A stretch of 64,000 bases of DNA from Paragonimus skrjabini miyazakii. Its lineage: Eukaryota; Platyhelminthes; Trematoda; Plagiorchiida; Troglotrematidae. The stretch lies in assembly GCA_014338405.1 (NCBI GenBank), contig JTDE01000228.1, positions 189,671-253,670 of the forward strand, given 5' to 3'. The notes beneath the pieces were generated by a model. That model ran no database searches. It was given only the letters and a program-made list of their open reading frames with translations, and was not told where the DNA came from. Shown here one piece after another: positions 1 to 13,344 of the stretch; the stretch's first letter is position 1; each line of letters starts with the position of its first letter. A program made the translations under genes and the position numbers.

Positions 1-3000
1 GACCGTAACTCTTTGCTCAACTTATGCACATCGTCATGAATCACTAGCCGCAGACAAACTAGTACCTGCTAAAAGTCAAAAGCCTGCAAACCGACATAAA
101 ACCAGCTGTCATTTGAGGCCCGATTCGGGGTGTACGAGAATTTACGAGAAATTTCCTAAATGCAACACTAAAAACATATTTTATATTCCGAATCGTTCAA
201 TCTATAACTATTATCATAGAAGGTAATACCAGTATTACTTTTATTAGTACTACGATGATATTTTTGAAATGTTTTCTGCCAGATGTCAGCATCTTGTCAT
301 TTCTTGAAATGTTTTTCCGCCCATTGATTTTTAATCGAAGGACTTCGTTAACCATTTGATAAAACTGCCAAAGTCCGTGTCAACCCTTTATGTTCTTCGT
401 TTGTTTGATTTACTAGATAGCATTCTATATGACATATGTTTACTCCGCAAACGACACTCATTTTTGTTACACCATCTCTCACAAGGTAGTGGGGGGAAAG
501 ACTATGTTTTTTAATCCGTTTTGCATGTAGTGCATTTTCCACTAACTGCATAGTTGCGTCGCAGTATTTGTAAAAAGAGTTATGCTAAGGTCACGTTTTT
601 TTACAGTAGTAAGCGAAGTCATTCTGCTCAGACATATTCCTGTCTCTTTGATCAAGCTGACTTTCTTTTTCTCACGTTAATGGGCCAGACGTTGAAGGTA
701 TAAAAAATCTTCCTACATAATGGACACTTAATGCAAATCGAACTACAGAAGTGTTTCAGAAAAAATCTCCGTAGGAGGGTCAAACACAGGAAACACTTCG
801 TTCCTGGTGCGGACAAGATGCGGCCCAAGCACTTAACAGCACTCTTAGCACGACATAAACAATTCATCAGTTGCTACAAAATTATTGGCCAAAACTCTCC
901 AGTATTTCTGCAACTTTAACGGACGTATGCAGTGCGTTTCATAGGTATGAACGTTTAACGACCTGCAACAGAACAGTAGATGGATGGACCTGCATTAATT
1001 CTGAACAGTGTGTTGGGCTGGTTCATTCAGAACCATCAAGGAAATGTAGTTTATGAGACAAGTGTACTCTGTAAATTCTTTTAGATTGAAAACAGTCAAC
1101 TTCACAATCCCGTGGTTTCACAGATCTTTCAGCAGCTGATCATCCTTATCTGCGTATACCCTGACGGACCAAAAATGATTTGGTAATTTGAAGGTGATCG
1201 CCAAGCTAGGTTTTGTCTGCTGTTGTAATGGACATGAAAAAGAAATGAAGTTTTTCATAGGCTGTTTTCTACTAATGCCCATACCCTATAAGGTTTAAGA
1301 TAGACAAACCTTCAGGTTGATTACGCTGAGATATTCTGGTGTAGTGCACTAGAAAACCGTTCACAGTCGCCATCGTTATCCATCATACTACATCATCATT
1401 CATATGCTCACTTATGTCGAGTAGCAGTTTCTCATCCCGACAACCTGGCTCACCAAACAGTTCTTCTGGCTAATGGCCGCAAGAATAACCACAGAACTTT
1501 TATTCGGTCTTTTCGGACATAACAGTTTGTGCACACTGGTCAGTTTAACCGAAGGATCGTTTGTTCACTTTCTGCGCTCAAAGATCATTTCTCATTCGTT
1601 TCGCAGGTCGCTCCCGTCAGCATAGTGTATTTCAGTCGCCCGATGACTGATGTAAGCAAATCAAGTCGTTGTGTCTACTGATGCGTTCAACTGTCTCAAC
1701 TGTCATTATCTGAATGCGACGCCTTATCTCAAGCTGGCTTACTGTCATTGCAAGTGGAACCTATTGTATGGACCTTCCATTTTCTCTCTGCGATGTTGTC
1801 GGGTTGTCTTCCGCCTGGTGGTACCAAATGAACAGCATTCCGTTATAAACTTGACACGTTTGATCTACAAGTTTGTGTTGCTGTTACAGAAAAGCTATCA
1901 TTCTCTGCTATGGTAGTGTGAGTTATGTCCAGTTCCATGGATTCCACCTGTTTGTGAGTGCATGTTCATAGTTGTCTTTTTAAATATTTAATGAAGTCTG
2001 TCTATAAACAGTTGAACTGTGAGGTGTATTTCCAGTTGGTCGTGGAATTGCCATCTCTTGTGTCCAAGTTTTTTACTTTTAGTGTATAATCCTGTATTTT
2101 GAACTCGTAAACTAAACTTCATCTCTCGCTGATGCATGCTTGGGCACTGCATCTATTGGATGAAACTGTAGAACCCCTCTACAGACATGCTACCCAAAGT
2201 GGTAAAAACACTTGTAGATGTGGTACGCATCAGTGGGGTTAACTTTGAAGGTCCGCTGGTGATCAGTGACGTGGGGTTGGGAGAAGTAAAAGCGGAATAT
2301 ACTTAAAAATCTACAACTTGAGAACACTATCTTAAACGAGTTTGTGAAAACAATGTTGCTGATAAACCATTCTGATTTACACCGCTAAATCAGTACTTGC
2401 ATTAGTTCATATATTACTCGGTATATCTGCATTGTCACTGTGAATAAACCTTAGGGTTCCATTCTATTGTGGTCTTGACCACTGGAAGTTCTCAACGATC
2501 ACAGTTTCGAAGCACAGCAACATACCATACCCCTCCTCTGAGACTTCATGCTGTAGCGCAGCTATTTCCAAGTGGCTTTCAAGTAATGAAATAAGATTGT
2601 CTAGCTCCTAACTAGGGTCAGGTAAAATTACGAAATTTCGGTATCTACTCTTAAGACCGATTCCTACTAAGTGCACCTAGGCATGAAAACCTCAACAAGC
2701 CAATTTTTACTCCGTGCCCAAGCAGTTCATAGCTCCCTTCTCGTTACTGAAATGGGCTGTTACTCTAGACATTGAGAAGGATTCAGGATATTGGTCATCA
2801 TGAAAACCGCGATACATTTTGGCTACTTCGCCTAGCCACATATGAATGGTGAAGTAGTCCCTTCATTAATAACTCCGTCATGAGTTTTAAGTCTTTTTCG
2901 GACTGTGTGAAGTCTGTGTATATAAAACAATCTCCATGACAGATAGCAAAATCAAAATTCAGTGGATCAATATATTAGCGATTCGCCTACGGTCACATTG

Positions 3001-3245
3001 TCCTTATCTTGAGTATGGCGGATTGGTTCAGTTTATACAAGATAACCGGACTTTTACCGTTTTAATTTAAAACAGTCAGTGTGACACACCACTGACACCC
3101 TTAGGTCAAACAAAGCCGGAACACTTAATGCATTGATGCAGCAAAAGAAGGTAAATTTTTGAGAAACTTCGAGGAAGTCCTTCGCTCAGTGTAAAATCAG
3201 CAAAAATTTCAGCACATTATTGTCACCCGACGCTTTCTTGAGTGT
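1..3245. other. Non-coding stretch, no gene recognised
   Basis: AT-rich sequence with short open frames only, all within the length expected by chance. A cysteine-rich frame near 652-867 on the - strand was examined and rejected as a zinc finger. I see no repeat, RNA gene or domain here. Confidence 0.5.
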
Positions 3246-3269
3246 GGGCGTGGTAATCGGACATGCATG

Positions 3270-3533
3270 CTACCCTGTATGTTGGAAGGATATCGGTTCA
3301 GCTAACTGTAACCATGACCGATAGGCCGATAGGGACACGGTTACATTCATCAGATCGTAAGCCACACTATTCATTAAAATGGAGAGCTTCGGCGGTAAGA
3401 CATGGTTTTGAAAGTGCACGGTAAACGATTTATACTTGTCTTTAACATACTGGAGCATCTCCAGGAGGCTTTTATAACCGGACAGCATCCCGATCGCTGG
3501 ACGACTGACCATGTGATCCCGATGTTCGTCCAA
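3270..3533 (-). CDS. Unrecognised GC-rich open frame, possible exon
   Basis: An 87-codon open frame with visibly higher G+C, especially at third codon positions, than the surrounding AT-rich DNA. The frame starts at a TTG, so this is not a full gene; it would have to be an internal exon or a pseudogene fragment. It ends in a stop that lies next to a GTAGCA hexamer which could serve as a splice donor (AGG|GTAGCA). No clear acceptor was found just upstream, and the conceptual protein (rich in Leu, Ser, Tyr) matches no family I recognise. The evidence is compositional only; a decayed transposon fragment is equally possible. Confidence 0.2.
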   Translation of the reverse strand: MDEHRDHMVSRPAIGMLSGYKSLLEMLQYVKDKYKSFTVHFQNHVLPPKLSILMNSVAYDLMNVTVSLSAYRSWLQLAEPISFQHTG

Positions 3534-3599
3534 CGAAACCCAGAAAGTTCAGCACAAATGATGGCATGATACAAAAATAAACGTATCCACTGCTAGTAG

Positions 3600-6500
3600 C
3601 GGTAATCAATAGTGTACGAAAATAGTTATTTACTTCGTATCACGGTTTGACTAGATCTTAACTACCAGATGCTTCAGACACTTGCCAGCTGGCTCTAAAT
3701 GGAATCTTCCTAAGAAACTCCATCTGTTATCGAATTGTAAGACCAACATTTTAGTTAGATGCTCTTAGAAAAGATCAACAAAAATGAATTCCACGACACT
3801 TAAGCCCAACGTGCATCCGAATTTATCGTTTATCCTTATGGATCAGTTAAATCCTCTTCACTTCCCCCCTCCTCTCCTTTTTATCAACTATCCGAAGTCA
3901 AAGCAATTGTGAAGCAGTGATTTGTTTAATCTCCGCAAGCATCAAACAATATAAAGTAGAATAAACATTCAAGGTTGAGGCAGAACGCGTGTTGTTTTTC
4001 AGTATTTTGAAGTTACTTGTCTAATAGTCATGTGTGTGAATTCTCTGTCAGGCAGTATTACAGAATAGTGATTGTTTTAAGGTATTCAGTGAAAACGGAA
4101 CTAAACCTCATGGTACAGTTGGAGTGAGGCTCATAGTACTTTCTGGAGTCGGGCAAACAGACAGGCAAATTATTATTTACACTTCTTCATTTGTGTCGGT
4201 CTGAGATCACGTGCTCTCAACTATAAACCGATTAGTCAGAAAGGAGTTAGTAAAACTTTACTCGGGGAATTAATCAGCCTGTGTTATGCAAAAGTTGAGG
4301 ATCAGTGCAATTTATTTAACGAAACCTATTCACACGTGAACGTTGAAGATGATGGGTTTGGGTAGTAGCGGACGAAGGGCAACAGTTTGTGAATTAGGAG
4401 CCTTATGTCACGGAAGGAGTTCAAATAAATCCAAAACAGTGGTCACTCCTACTAACAAATTTGCACAGACATGAGTTCGAAAGTTTTAATGACCTTATAG
4501 TTTTGAAAACTAAACGGCATTTTTTAATAAACCGTAATATCAGTACGCGGTGAGGTAAAAATGAGGTAAAATTACGTCACTTCAAAGTGCAGTATACTTG
4601 GTGATGGATGCATATCACATGTACGGGAACAAAGAAAAGACATCAATCCTCTCGTCAGTCCTAATTTTTGCGCTCCATAGCTGTGCTTTTTAGATCAATG
4701 TCGGCAAAATTTCACACGATATTCACTTTGTAATTAAATACCACGCTAGAACTTTACAATTTTAGCCTACTGGTTTAGGAGAAGTTGACCAGTAGACAGC
4801 TGGCTGTTGACGAAAACCGCAGAAGAATTGGGTGGGCGATAATTCTACTACGCTTTTATCAATGATCGGCAACCATTTTTCAAGGAGGAGTGATCTGGTT
4901 TTTTGGTGGGTTCAGTAATTACAATTTGGGTTCCACGTTAAAAAAATCGTGAATATTTCTGAACGGTTTACGTTTTCGTGACACTTAATTGTGCATTGAA
5001 AACATCCGCACTCAAATTGTTTTTTTTTACAATGATAAGAATTAGTTTAGTCCAATATTTCACTTTGCTATATCGGTTCACTTGTTTTTCAGCAAGATGA
5101 AACAAGAAACATCAGACTGAAGACGAAATAAATGGAAAGACTTATGCAGCAATGAAGATTTTCAACCGCGTTTTGTTAATTTCTGATTCTATGATACAAT
5201 CTGGCGGAGACAATAATTTTTCTTTCAGCGTATTTCTTCTAACGTCTTAAATGTGCCCATCAAGATAATGAGACATATTGGTAAACATATGTTTGGATAA
5301 TTCATCTTCAGGCTGGCAGAATTATATAGGGAATTATTGGGGTTAGATAAAGATATCAATCGGACTTAGGACATAGTAACTGGATCGTTGGTCAATCAGT
5401 TGGTGATGGCATGATTGGGTTAATAGTTCACGCTCGTCCATTGATTTGACCGCGCAGATTAACCATTGCTTCGTGGTAATTATATATAAATGTATATACG
5501 TATATTTACATATTTATACATGTATATATACTAATATATTTGTCATTGGTAGCTCGAACACCGATACCGTCACTGCACTCGAGGACTTCAAATATCTTCC
5601 ACAGATGTTTGTTTACATCAGGGAATAAGCGACACATTTCAACGCAGAATTCATCGCAATACTATCTAGACAGGTCAGTATAAAGACTCCCACAGTTTTA
5701 TATCTCTGAAACAAAAGAAAAATCTAGTGCGTTGCAAGACTGACAGTGCAAAACGAATATGTTTATCAGACATGCTAGACAGTGAGCTCAAGTTCAGAGA
5801 GAACTTGTTTTTCAATAACGGTTAACCAGAACGATTTGTCACTAGAAACACTACTGTTTCGTTTCTGTTGTATGACACCACCAACTTTCCTGTCATTTAT
5901 GAGCACCTGATGATCGTATAAAAACCAACAGCGTTTGCTTGAGTCAGTGTATAGTTCAATTTGAAGCCAGACAGTGCCAACGACATCTTGTCACTTAACA
6001 GATTTGGTGTTCTGAGTATCTTATCCAACTCACCCATACACGACAGAAAGTATTGAAGCATTCACAATTAATTATATCCTGTTGCAAAAGGATTACACAT
6101 ACTAAAACTCTTTGGTTTGTTGAACAGCAGTAAAATTGTGTCTGTCATAACTATTGCGGGAACTAGTCACGATACTTCCAATGACTTGAACATGAACCCT
6201 CTGTAGCAGATTGAATCTGTGCTGGTTGACCGCTTTCCCTTGTTACACAACACAGGCTTTATTGATGCCCTACTCAGAACACGAGTCTAGAACGCTTTTA
6301 ATATATTAAGATAGTTTCCTCTATCGTATTCATAAGTTTGTAGATGACAAATGATGTGCTTGTCAGCCAATGCAGTTTTGGTAATTTGTTCATGTATGAG
6401 CGCACTGTTGAACAGAAATAATATTTAATTATAAGGCTGTGCAGCATTGGTTTTCGTTTTCCAGTTTTCTACTGGGCTAATAAAGAGTTGTCAATACAAC

Positions 6501-6624
6501 CGCTTGTGACATTCGTATTATGATGATACAACCTCGGAAGTTCCAAATCTAACTTTTGAAAGTGTTTGTTATTTAGTGTTTGTTCTCTAGACCGAGGTCC
6601 TGATGTAATCCATCTCAAGACAAA
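3600..6624. other. Non-coding stretch with AT-rich patch
   Basis: No gene or domain recognised. The stretch around 5479-5540 is a degenerate TA/TATA-rich low-complexity patch. Confidence 0.5.
5479..5540. repeat. Degenerate TA-rich low-complexity tract
   Basis: Alternating runs of TATA, TGTATA and CATATT over about 60 bases. It looks like an eroded (TA)n microsatellite. No function is implied. Confidence 0.6.
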
Positions 6625-6966
6625 TCACCACATTTTTCTGATAATGTGGTATATACCGCACATTTTTTTCACCATCCAGAAGAAGTTTTCACCGGTCGAA
6701 TGACAAGCATTTCCACCATATCCGTGTCAGTCAGGAAACCGACCAATAAACTGTGGTGAGCTACCTTTTCTCGTTTGTGCCAGTATAACTGGTAGGTTAT
6801 CGTCCACAATAGATGCAACTGAGCAGTAAGTCCATCCGAAAACCTCTTTTTTGATCAACCTCTTCAACTCAGTTTCTCCAACTAGTTTTTTAATACCTCG
6901 GGATTTTTCGATATTTACTCCCAGGTGATGAACAACAAGTGGTAAAGTATCGTCATTCCATGCACG
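6625..6966 (-). pseudogene. Coding-like segment of unknown identity, one internal stop
   Basis: Read on the - strand in one frame from 6966 to the stop at 6625-6627, about 113 codons carry a single internal stop (TGA at 6727-6729). About 30% of codons begin with G, well above the local base frequency, which is the usual signature of real coding sequence. There is no ATG start or clear acceptor at the 5' edge (TAA lies directly before the open part). The conceptual peptide has a Lys-rich first half and an aromatic and Cys-rich second half, and I do not recognise it. It sits beside the Penelope-like fragment at 6990-7600 but on the opposite strand, so it is either a separate decayed element or an old host exon. 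Confidence 0.3.
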
Positions 6967-6989
6967 TTACCATATGACTAACAGAGCTA

Positions 6990-7600
6990 ATGGTTTACCT
7001 ATAGGAGCCACCCTTTCCAGAGACATCGATATTTGCGCTACCTTGGTCTGGTCGTTGTATTGGGGAAGCCCTCTTAACATATTAAGCAGGACGTGGATTA
7101 TTCAAACCCATTCGACTGAGGACTGACTGACAGAACATAACTTGTTCACCGCTAGACAGATGCCTTGGTTTGTTCGAGTTTCGTTCAAAGATGACAGTGC
7201 TACAGAATGCTTGAAAAATAGGCTCAGCCAGATAATCAGCAGGACCTATGCCACAGCTGAAATCAGCACCCAATTCAACATATCCCCAGCTCTCATGCCT
7301 TATATCAAAGATTGCCTGACAGTTCACTTATGTGCATCTGTTCTTTCATTTGTTTCTATAGAGCAGGTTGTGTTTGTCGAACGTCAAGACAGCTTTCGAA
7401 CCAAACCCGGGAACATCGTCTACGGTGACTGGGGCATGGGAAAGTGCGATAAGTCAACGGGGCTATCTTTGCCCATATACTTGAAATTGGGCACCAACCG
7501 GACACTTGCCTAGCCCTCCACGTGATACATCGAGTGCCAGACAACCAATCAGAAGCTCCCAGAATGAGAACAATGTGCTGCTGTAACATTCCGAATCAGG
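6990..7600 (+). mobile_element. Penelope-like element fragment (C-terminal part)
   Basis: 3' end of a Penelope-like retroelement: the linker after the reverse transcriptase and the GIY-YIG endonuclease domain. The best part is the open frame 7142-7513, whose start (PWFVRVSFKDD, then a leucine/arginine-rich stretch ending in RTYATAEI) follows the typical linker of these elements. Near 7340-7350 the match moves to another frame, where GCVCRTSRQLSN and then REH follow the family pattern of the GIY-YIG core (usually GCxYxGRTxRxLxxRxxEH). The central Tyr and Gly are changed, so the nuclease would be dead. Further downstream in that frame AHILEIGHQPD corresponds to the conserved His/Gly-His block. 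The N-terminal RT domain is absent here. It is a decayed, 5'-truncated copy. Confidence 0.7.
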
Positions 7601-7609
7601 CTGCTTGAG

Positions 7610-9519
7610 TGCATGTTATGATATCAGAAGCGGTTTGTTCAGGCGCTGTAGGTACAATAGCAACAATTTCGCCGGACCTGTGTTTAACCTGCGCAGTCAA
7701 ACCAATGGACGACCAGTCAAACTATAATTAATTGATTGACCAGAGACCTGGTTTCTGTCCTAAGTCTGATCGATATTTTTTTTTGTCTTATTCCATTAAA
7801 TCCTTGTATAACTGTGCCAGCATGAAGACGAATTATCCAAAACATATGTTTGCCCATGTCTTAGTTGTCAATAGCTTCTCAGCACGGAGCTGTTTAACCA
7901 ACAACAAACTGGTGGAGATATAAGTAGGTTATACACACATTGTTTATTGCATTTTTGTAATTTAAACGTCCATTACGGTTTTCTAATTAAACAGTGAACA
8001 ACAGCTGGTGTCAAAAGCAGTCGAAAAATTTGATTGAATACTCGATAACAGTGTGCTTAACGATAGTTCAGCAATGGTGATAGTGGACGTTTTAAGAAAT
8101 CCCCCGCAACCACTCAAGAAATTTCATATCACAAAAAGGTTGGTGAATTGTTGAGTTTAATTTGAACATTTCTGAGGTCGCGGCCTGGCTTCGCACTGCA
8201 CCTAGCTGAGGAGTCGCTGAGTTTGGGCACGCTATCTATATCGATGGTTCGACCTCAGTAAAATACCAAGACTTTCACACTTGTAACTTCTGAATTATCA
8301 GATCTCCCACGTTATTCTTCCATCGCAACACACTGCTCCAACGAAGTTCACATTAGGATAATAGTCAGTCTGGCAGATTCTGTCTTCACACTCCATCAAA
8401 AATAGAACACCGAGTTATTCCAGAACAAAATGTTTGAACCTGTTCTTAATCTAATATTTTGTTTCGTGGGCACGTTACGCAAAACTATGTAACAGTGTGA
8501 AAAAGAAGATATATATATATCATCACGCGCTAGCTATTTTGCTCAACAATAATTGTAGAAAGTTCAGCCGCTGAGTGAATTACATACCAGTTAATAAATT
8601 TAGTAAAATATCATCAAAACAATAACCGAAAAAGAAGGCGCATCTTCAGACAAAAATGACTAAGATCTAACAGATCGTTGAATCGGTGGTTCATTTTTAT
8701 AACATCACGTTATTTGTTGTGTTCCGTAAACATTTCCTGAACAAAAGTCGGTTGATATTACAATAGTGCACTAACTTGAGTGAGGGAGTTCGATATAAAT
8801 GGCATCGCATAGAATTTCGGGGTTGTTGTTGATCGAATTAGAACAGCTTTTGGGTTTCTAAGCAAAATAATTTGCAGTATTAAAAAGTGTGAGTTCATGC
8901 AAGCAAATACCATTTTGTTCAAGAATCCTGGTTCATTATGCGAAACACAGTAGTTCAGTGAACTGTAGTGTAAAAATCACAAAACGCCGGTCTGTTTTGT
9001 AACTACTTATTTTATGTCTAATTAGTTTACTTCATTTCTAGATACGTCATTTAATAATTAATTCTCCCGCACACCTGTGAACAGATGCTGTTAAAGTGCC
9101 CTGGTTTTGTCATAAAAATTTGCTTTGTATACTGGGGTTCATATGCCATAATACATATTCTTCGAAAGCAAATTATCCAAAATTAGCTGAATGAAAATGG
9201 ACATTATTTCATTCATTATTACACATTTGACCTTTCATTATAGTTGCTTACAGAGTACCATATATCTCGTTCATCACAGTGGATTGAATTGAATAACAAG
9301 TAGATAAATTTCAACTTTGTGTGGATTGTAATACAGGTGAGACTGACCTCACAAATTCTCTATTTGTGTGACCACAAATAGCAATTAGTTCCGGTAACCT
9401 AAAGTCGATTTGGGTGAGCTGAGTTAAGTAACACACAAAACTGATTACAACTTTCATTTCCTCACAGATTTTCTATTCAACCTTTGGAAAGAAACACCAG
9501 CCTAAAGCTCCATTATTGT
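7610..9519. other. Non-coding stretch, (AT)6 microsatellite
   Basis: No gene recognised. A short (AT)6 run lies at 8509-8520. A GGTTCGACCTC string at 8247-8257 resembles a tRNA B box, but no matching A box or cloverleaf is present. Confidence 0.5.
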
Positions 9520-9540
9520 TAAAGCTCGTCAATAGTGCAT

Positions 9541-9640
9541 GTCTCCACCAAAACTATTAGTTGAACTCTGATTTAACTTTCATGAGGCAACCGTAATGAC
9601 CATGATGTCATTGACCTAACACCTGGCTTCACTTAATTAT
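9541..9640 (-). repeat. tRNA-like short repeat, copy 3 (diverged)
   Basis: Read on the - strand, this stretch shares the order AGGTCAATG, a spacer, CGGTTGCCTCATGAA, a spacer, then GAGTTC with the central core of the palindromic element at 30.58 kb. The strongest block is at 9581-9596. Similarity continues upstream of the A-box-like region (an ATAATTnAGT motif), so the family extends beyond a tRNA head. The A box itself is degraded in this copy. It may be a SINE or a non-autonomous DNA element; the family was not recognised by name. Confidence 0.5.
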
Positions 9641-9649
9641 TCTGCGTAA

Positions 9650-12600
9650 AGGCCACATTTATCTGAGTTATGTCCACATTACCCGAGTTTGTGGTAGTAA
9701 ACACATTATCAGTTCTGTTGGCTTCTAACGATGGCACTATGACAAGACATTCGCTATAAGTTGACAACACAGTAACCGTTAAAGGTTTTATGCGATGTTC
9801 TGAGTACTGATAAATGGTGGGGGATTTAGTCAATATAAGTCAAGGGGTCATTAAATACGAGTGATGTTCGACACAAAGAACATATTTCTACAAATTTATT
9901 TCATGATCTACAAATAGGCACCACTTCGCCAAGAATACAACGATGGCCTTCAACGTCGATAATGTTATACTGTGTTCGTTGAATCTAGTTTAGGTGCCTG
10001 CTATTTCTCAGCTTATCCGATAAATTTCACTCAAGTTAGCAGTTTCTTGTCGCGGATACCTGATTATGCATTTTATGGCAATTAGTGCATTCACAGGGAA
10101 AGACACTCAGTGGACAATATTCTAATTTATAGTATGTAGTTATACTTTGAATAACAGCACGCGATAACGGTATTATACTCAGGGAAGTAAACTGTATGTT
10201 GAGTTATACAGTGGAAACTTCAATTTCATACCTTCAATTATCTAGTTTCCTTCGTTCACCTTACGGATCTCAAAACTGGGAAGTGTTATATTATTTATTT
10301 TACGCCAAATGAGAAAACGAGTTATGGCAAATTTTATTGGTGGATAAAAAATAAAAATTCTAACTACCTTTGGTGGACCATCCACTTTTTTGTGTAACTA
10401 CTTTTATACTATTCATGTAAACGTGTATCTCATGCCACTAAATTACTGTTTTTTGTTTAACGGATTTAGTGACTAGTATCGATGAGAATTAAAGTGCTCA
10501 GACTGGGCTCTCAACACTGACAACTGCTACCAAGAAATTCCCACATATTAGATTCAGTTGGAGAATGTTTTACTCCCTAACAAAACACGCTCTCCATGAA
10601 AAGTTATTGTCCACCCTGAGAAACTTTTCTATTAATTAAGAACAATTAATGAACAGAGTAATATTTCAAACTTCCGGTTCACACAAACAGGTTATCGCCT
10701 ATGAGGCACAGCGCTGATCACTCTATAAATCACTGTCTAACTCTGTGGTCACACTTGGTTCTGATACACTCATTAAGACCACTGGATTTGTGTGTACGCG
10801 AGAGTTCAATAAGACGGTTGTTCCCTGTTCATTTTCCACAACATCCTCAAAAGCCATCAGATTTATTTCTGTTTGTGTGTGCATGTTTTCGTCTATTGAT
10901 ATCCGGTTTTCTCATACCGTTTCTTTAATTTCCTGTTTGGTATAAGCCAGTGGTTCTCTACTTGAACGATTTCTCTTCTTCAAAACCCTCGCTATTGAAT
11001 TTAGAAACCATCCAAAAAGTTTTGTTCCTTGCTAAGAACGCTCACGTGTATATGAATTATAACACTGAAACAGTAATGGTAATCAAGTGTTCACAGAGAA
11101 AGGTTCCACTGATAGATTCGGAAGTTAATCGGTAAAACGTATTCATCTTTGCCAGCAGAACTGTCCATGCCAATCACATTTCTTCCATCAATGACTAAAG
11201 TTTGCGTAATATAATTGTCTTTGTCATTATTGCTGTATCCAATGAAATTACAGTTCCCGCTGTATTCAGCAAGCATTTTCAAAATGCATTGGTAGACCTT
11301 ATTTATCTTCTAAACTGGCCGTTATACACTAAAAGCTACAATAAAGTAATCCATGGTCGTAATTCCAAGGTAGGCTACGACGCAATCACGACAACCAATT
11401 ACACTCTTGAATCGTCCACGTAAAACTCATTGGTTTGTAAACTACGCTCAACAATTTTTTTTGATTTTGATAAAGTCCTCAGATCGTGAATGGTTTTGCA
11501 ACTATCCTAACCATCGATTGCGACTGACTGCCGTAACTAAACCATTATTACTGAACGACTACATTACGTTCATAGTAACGGAAAAAGCATTGTCTACAAA
11601 GACAATATCAGGAATGCAAAATGTCAATACGTATCGCGAAAAACTTAGGCCAATTTCGATCAATTCAAGTGTATTCCGCTGATGTTTGAAAATGCAGTAT
11701 ACTACACTACTAGTTAATTGCTCGAAAATAACTGTCGTAGTGAGTGCTAGTAACATTTGTACAAATACACAATTCGAAACCAGCAGTAGTTTATACTCGG
11801 TCAAATATATTGTGCACCACAAGATGTTAGTTAACTGTTGAGAGAAGTTCAGCCATGCGAATCAGGTAATAGATATCATAACTTTTCTATTTTGCCAAAT
11901 GTTTGAAGCTTCATGGGGAAATATAGTCTTCTGAACACAAGGAAAAATCGGCTTGACTCTTTCCGTCAACTTATAAGATTTGTGTAGTAGCTTATAAGTT
12001 ACTATAAGTTTCAAATGCTCCAGTTCAGTGCAACAAACTTATTTTTAAACCAACAGTGGAGTTGTTTCAATCTTTCCTTAATAATTTTAGCTGTCTTCTT
12101 TTCAGACAGAACCGACCGATCGCTTATGGTTAGTCCTCAGAAAAAGCGTTCACAACACACCTAAAGACTACGTGGTTATGCACCCGGAATATCAACGTTA
12201 CACTTGTTCGCCTGTCGTGTATTCGATTTCTAGCGTGTACTGTGACAGTGAGACACACACCTGTCAAAACAACTGTTCGCCATTTTTTAGGTCGACACAG
12301 GGATGAAAGGCTTAAAAATACAATATGGCTTATGATTCAAGAAAAAAATGTGATGAGACATTAAAACCATCAATTTCTTTTCTAAAACAATTATATAGCA
12401 AAAACCAACTTCTTGGAAAATTGATTTGAAAGGATGAAATTTTGCTTTAGCGCAACGTTATCATAGAATTGATAATTTATCATTTAATTTTCGAAACAGC
12501 GAAAGTATATGCCAAAAACGGTTTTCTTTCAAGAGGCTGGTTATAAGTGCAAACACAGAAGCTAGCTTCTGTAAGCAATTTTTATGAAAATGCTTCGTCT

Positions 12601-13280
12601 ATGAAAGCATTGTGTTCTAGTGTTAAAAGGAAAAAATAACTCTAGTGTAAACGTAAAGTAACTGAGGGAACTACTTTAACCGTACCCCGTCAGCATTCAG
12701 TTCGCAGAGGATTGCGAGGTAAATCAACAACGTACACCACTGGCAAATGTCCCCATGAGCAAACAAAAATCCCGTCTTTAACCTACCTTTACGGATCTTC
12801 AGGTGTCTCCGGGAAACAGTCAGAGCGACGTAGTAATCGCAATCACCGAAGAAAAACTAGAAACTCACTTTCATAGGTATATCATTGTGTAAACATTCGT
12901 TAGTTTAACCTCAAAGGTAGAGCAATCTTTGCTTCAAGTCCAATGGACTAGGCGCCAAACAGTCAACAAGTGAACGTTTTAGAATCACAACACAATAAAT
13001 TAATCCAAGCTCTACTTTGAGCATCAGATGAAAGTATATATATATACAAACGAACAAATCATTAGTATATTCGGAAGGATTTGTTATTGCCATTGATAAA
13101 AAGACACATCACTGCTTGATTTTTAACCTCTGTGGGTAACACCCATACTTTAAGTGTAAATCGAATAGCACCCTCAGGAAAACTTTATCGTACGTTAACT
13201 TATCTACGTTCACATGAATATCGAACAAGAATTTTATATCCAATGTCTTAGAATTAACTTCTTTTCGAACGGTTTACACA
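9650..13280. other. Non-coding stretch, possible 3' introns of the NTR gene
   Basis: No exon could be assigned with confidence. If the 13.3 kb gene runs leftwards, its later exons should lie here or further left, but I could not identify the rest of its NTR domain. A perfect hairpin lies at 11968-12000 and a (TA)6 run at 13035-13046. Confidence 0.4.
11968..12000. repeat. Perfect 10-bp hairpin
   Basis: AACTTATAAG at 11968-11977 and its exact reverse complement at 11991-12000 enclose a 13-nt loop. The inner CTTATAAG is itself palindromic. No T-run or gene end is nearby, so no terminator role is proposed. Confidence 0.6.
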
Positions 13281-13342
13281 CAGACCTACACAAATAGAGT
13301 CACCATAAAAACAAAAATGTTTAACAGAAATTTCAAACTCTC

Positions 13343-13344
13343 AC
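13343..13344 (-). other. Splice donor (GT) of the NTR-like exon
   Basis: On the - strand the exon ends at 13345 and GTGAGAG begins the intron, a near-consensus donor with phase 1. Reading through it gives 18 more residues, mostly hydrophobic, before a stop. Confidence 0.55.

Noticed and set aside
652..867. Minus-strand frame with CFLC, HFC and CPLC that hints at a RING finger
   Set aside because: The third zinc-binding Cys is absent and the spacing after His does not fit C3HC4 or relatives; length is within chance.
8247..8257. GGTTCGACCTC resembling a tRNA B box
   Set aside because: No A box at the right distance and no acceptor or anticodon stem can be folded.
11091..11282. Minus-strand 63-codon frame considered as the next exon of the NTR-like gene
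   Set aside because: The acceptor phase does not join the phase-1 donor at 13344; in the compatible phase the frame closes after about 22 codons, and no NTR cysteines are present.
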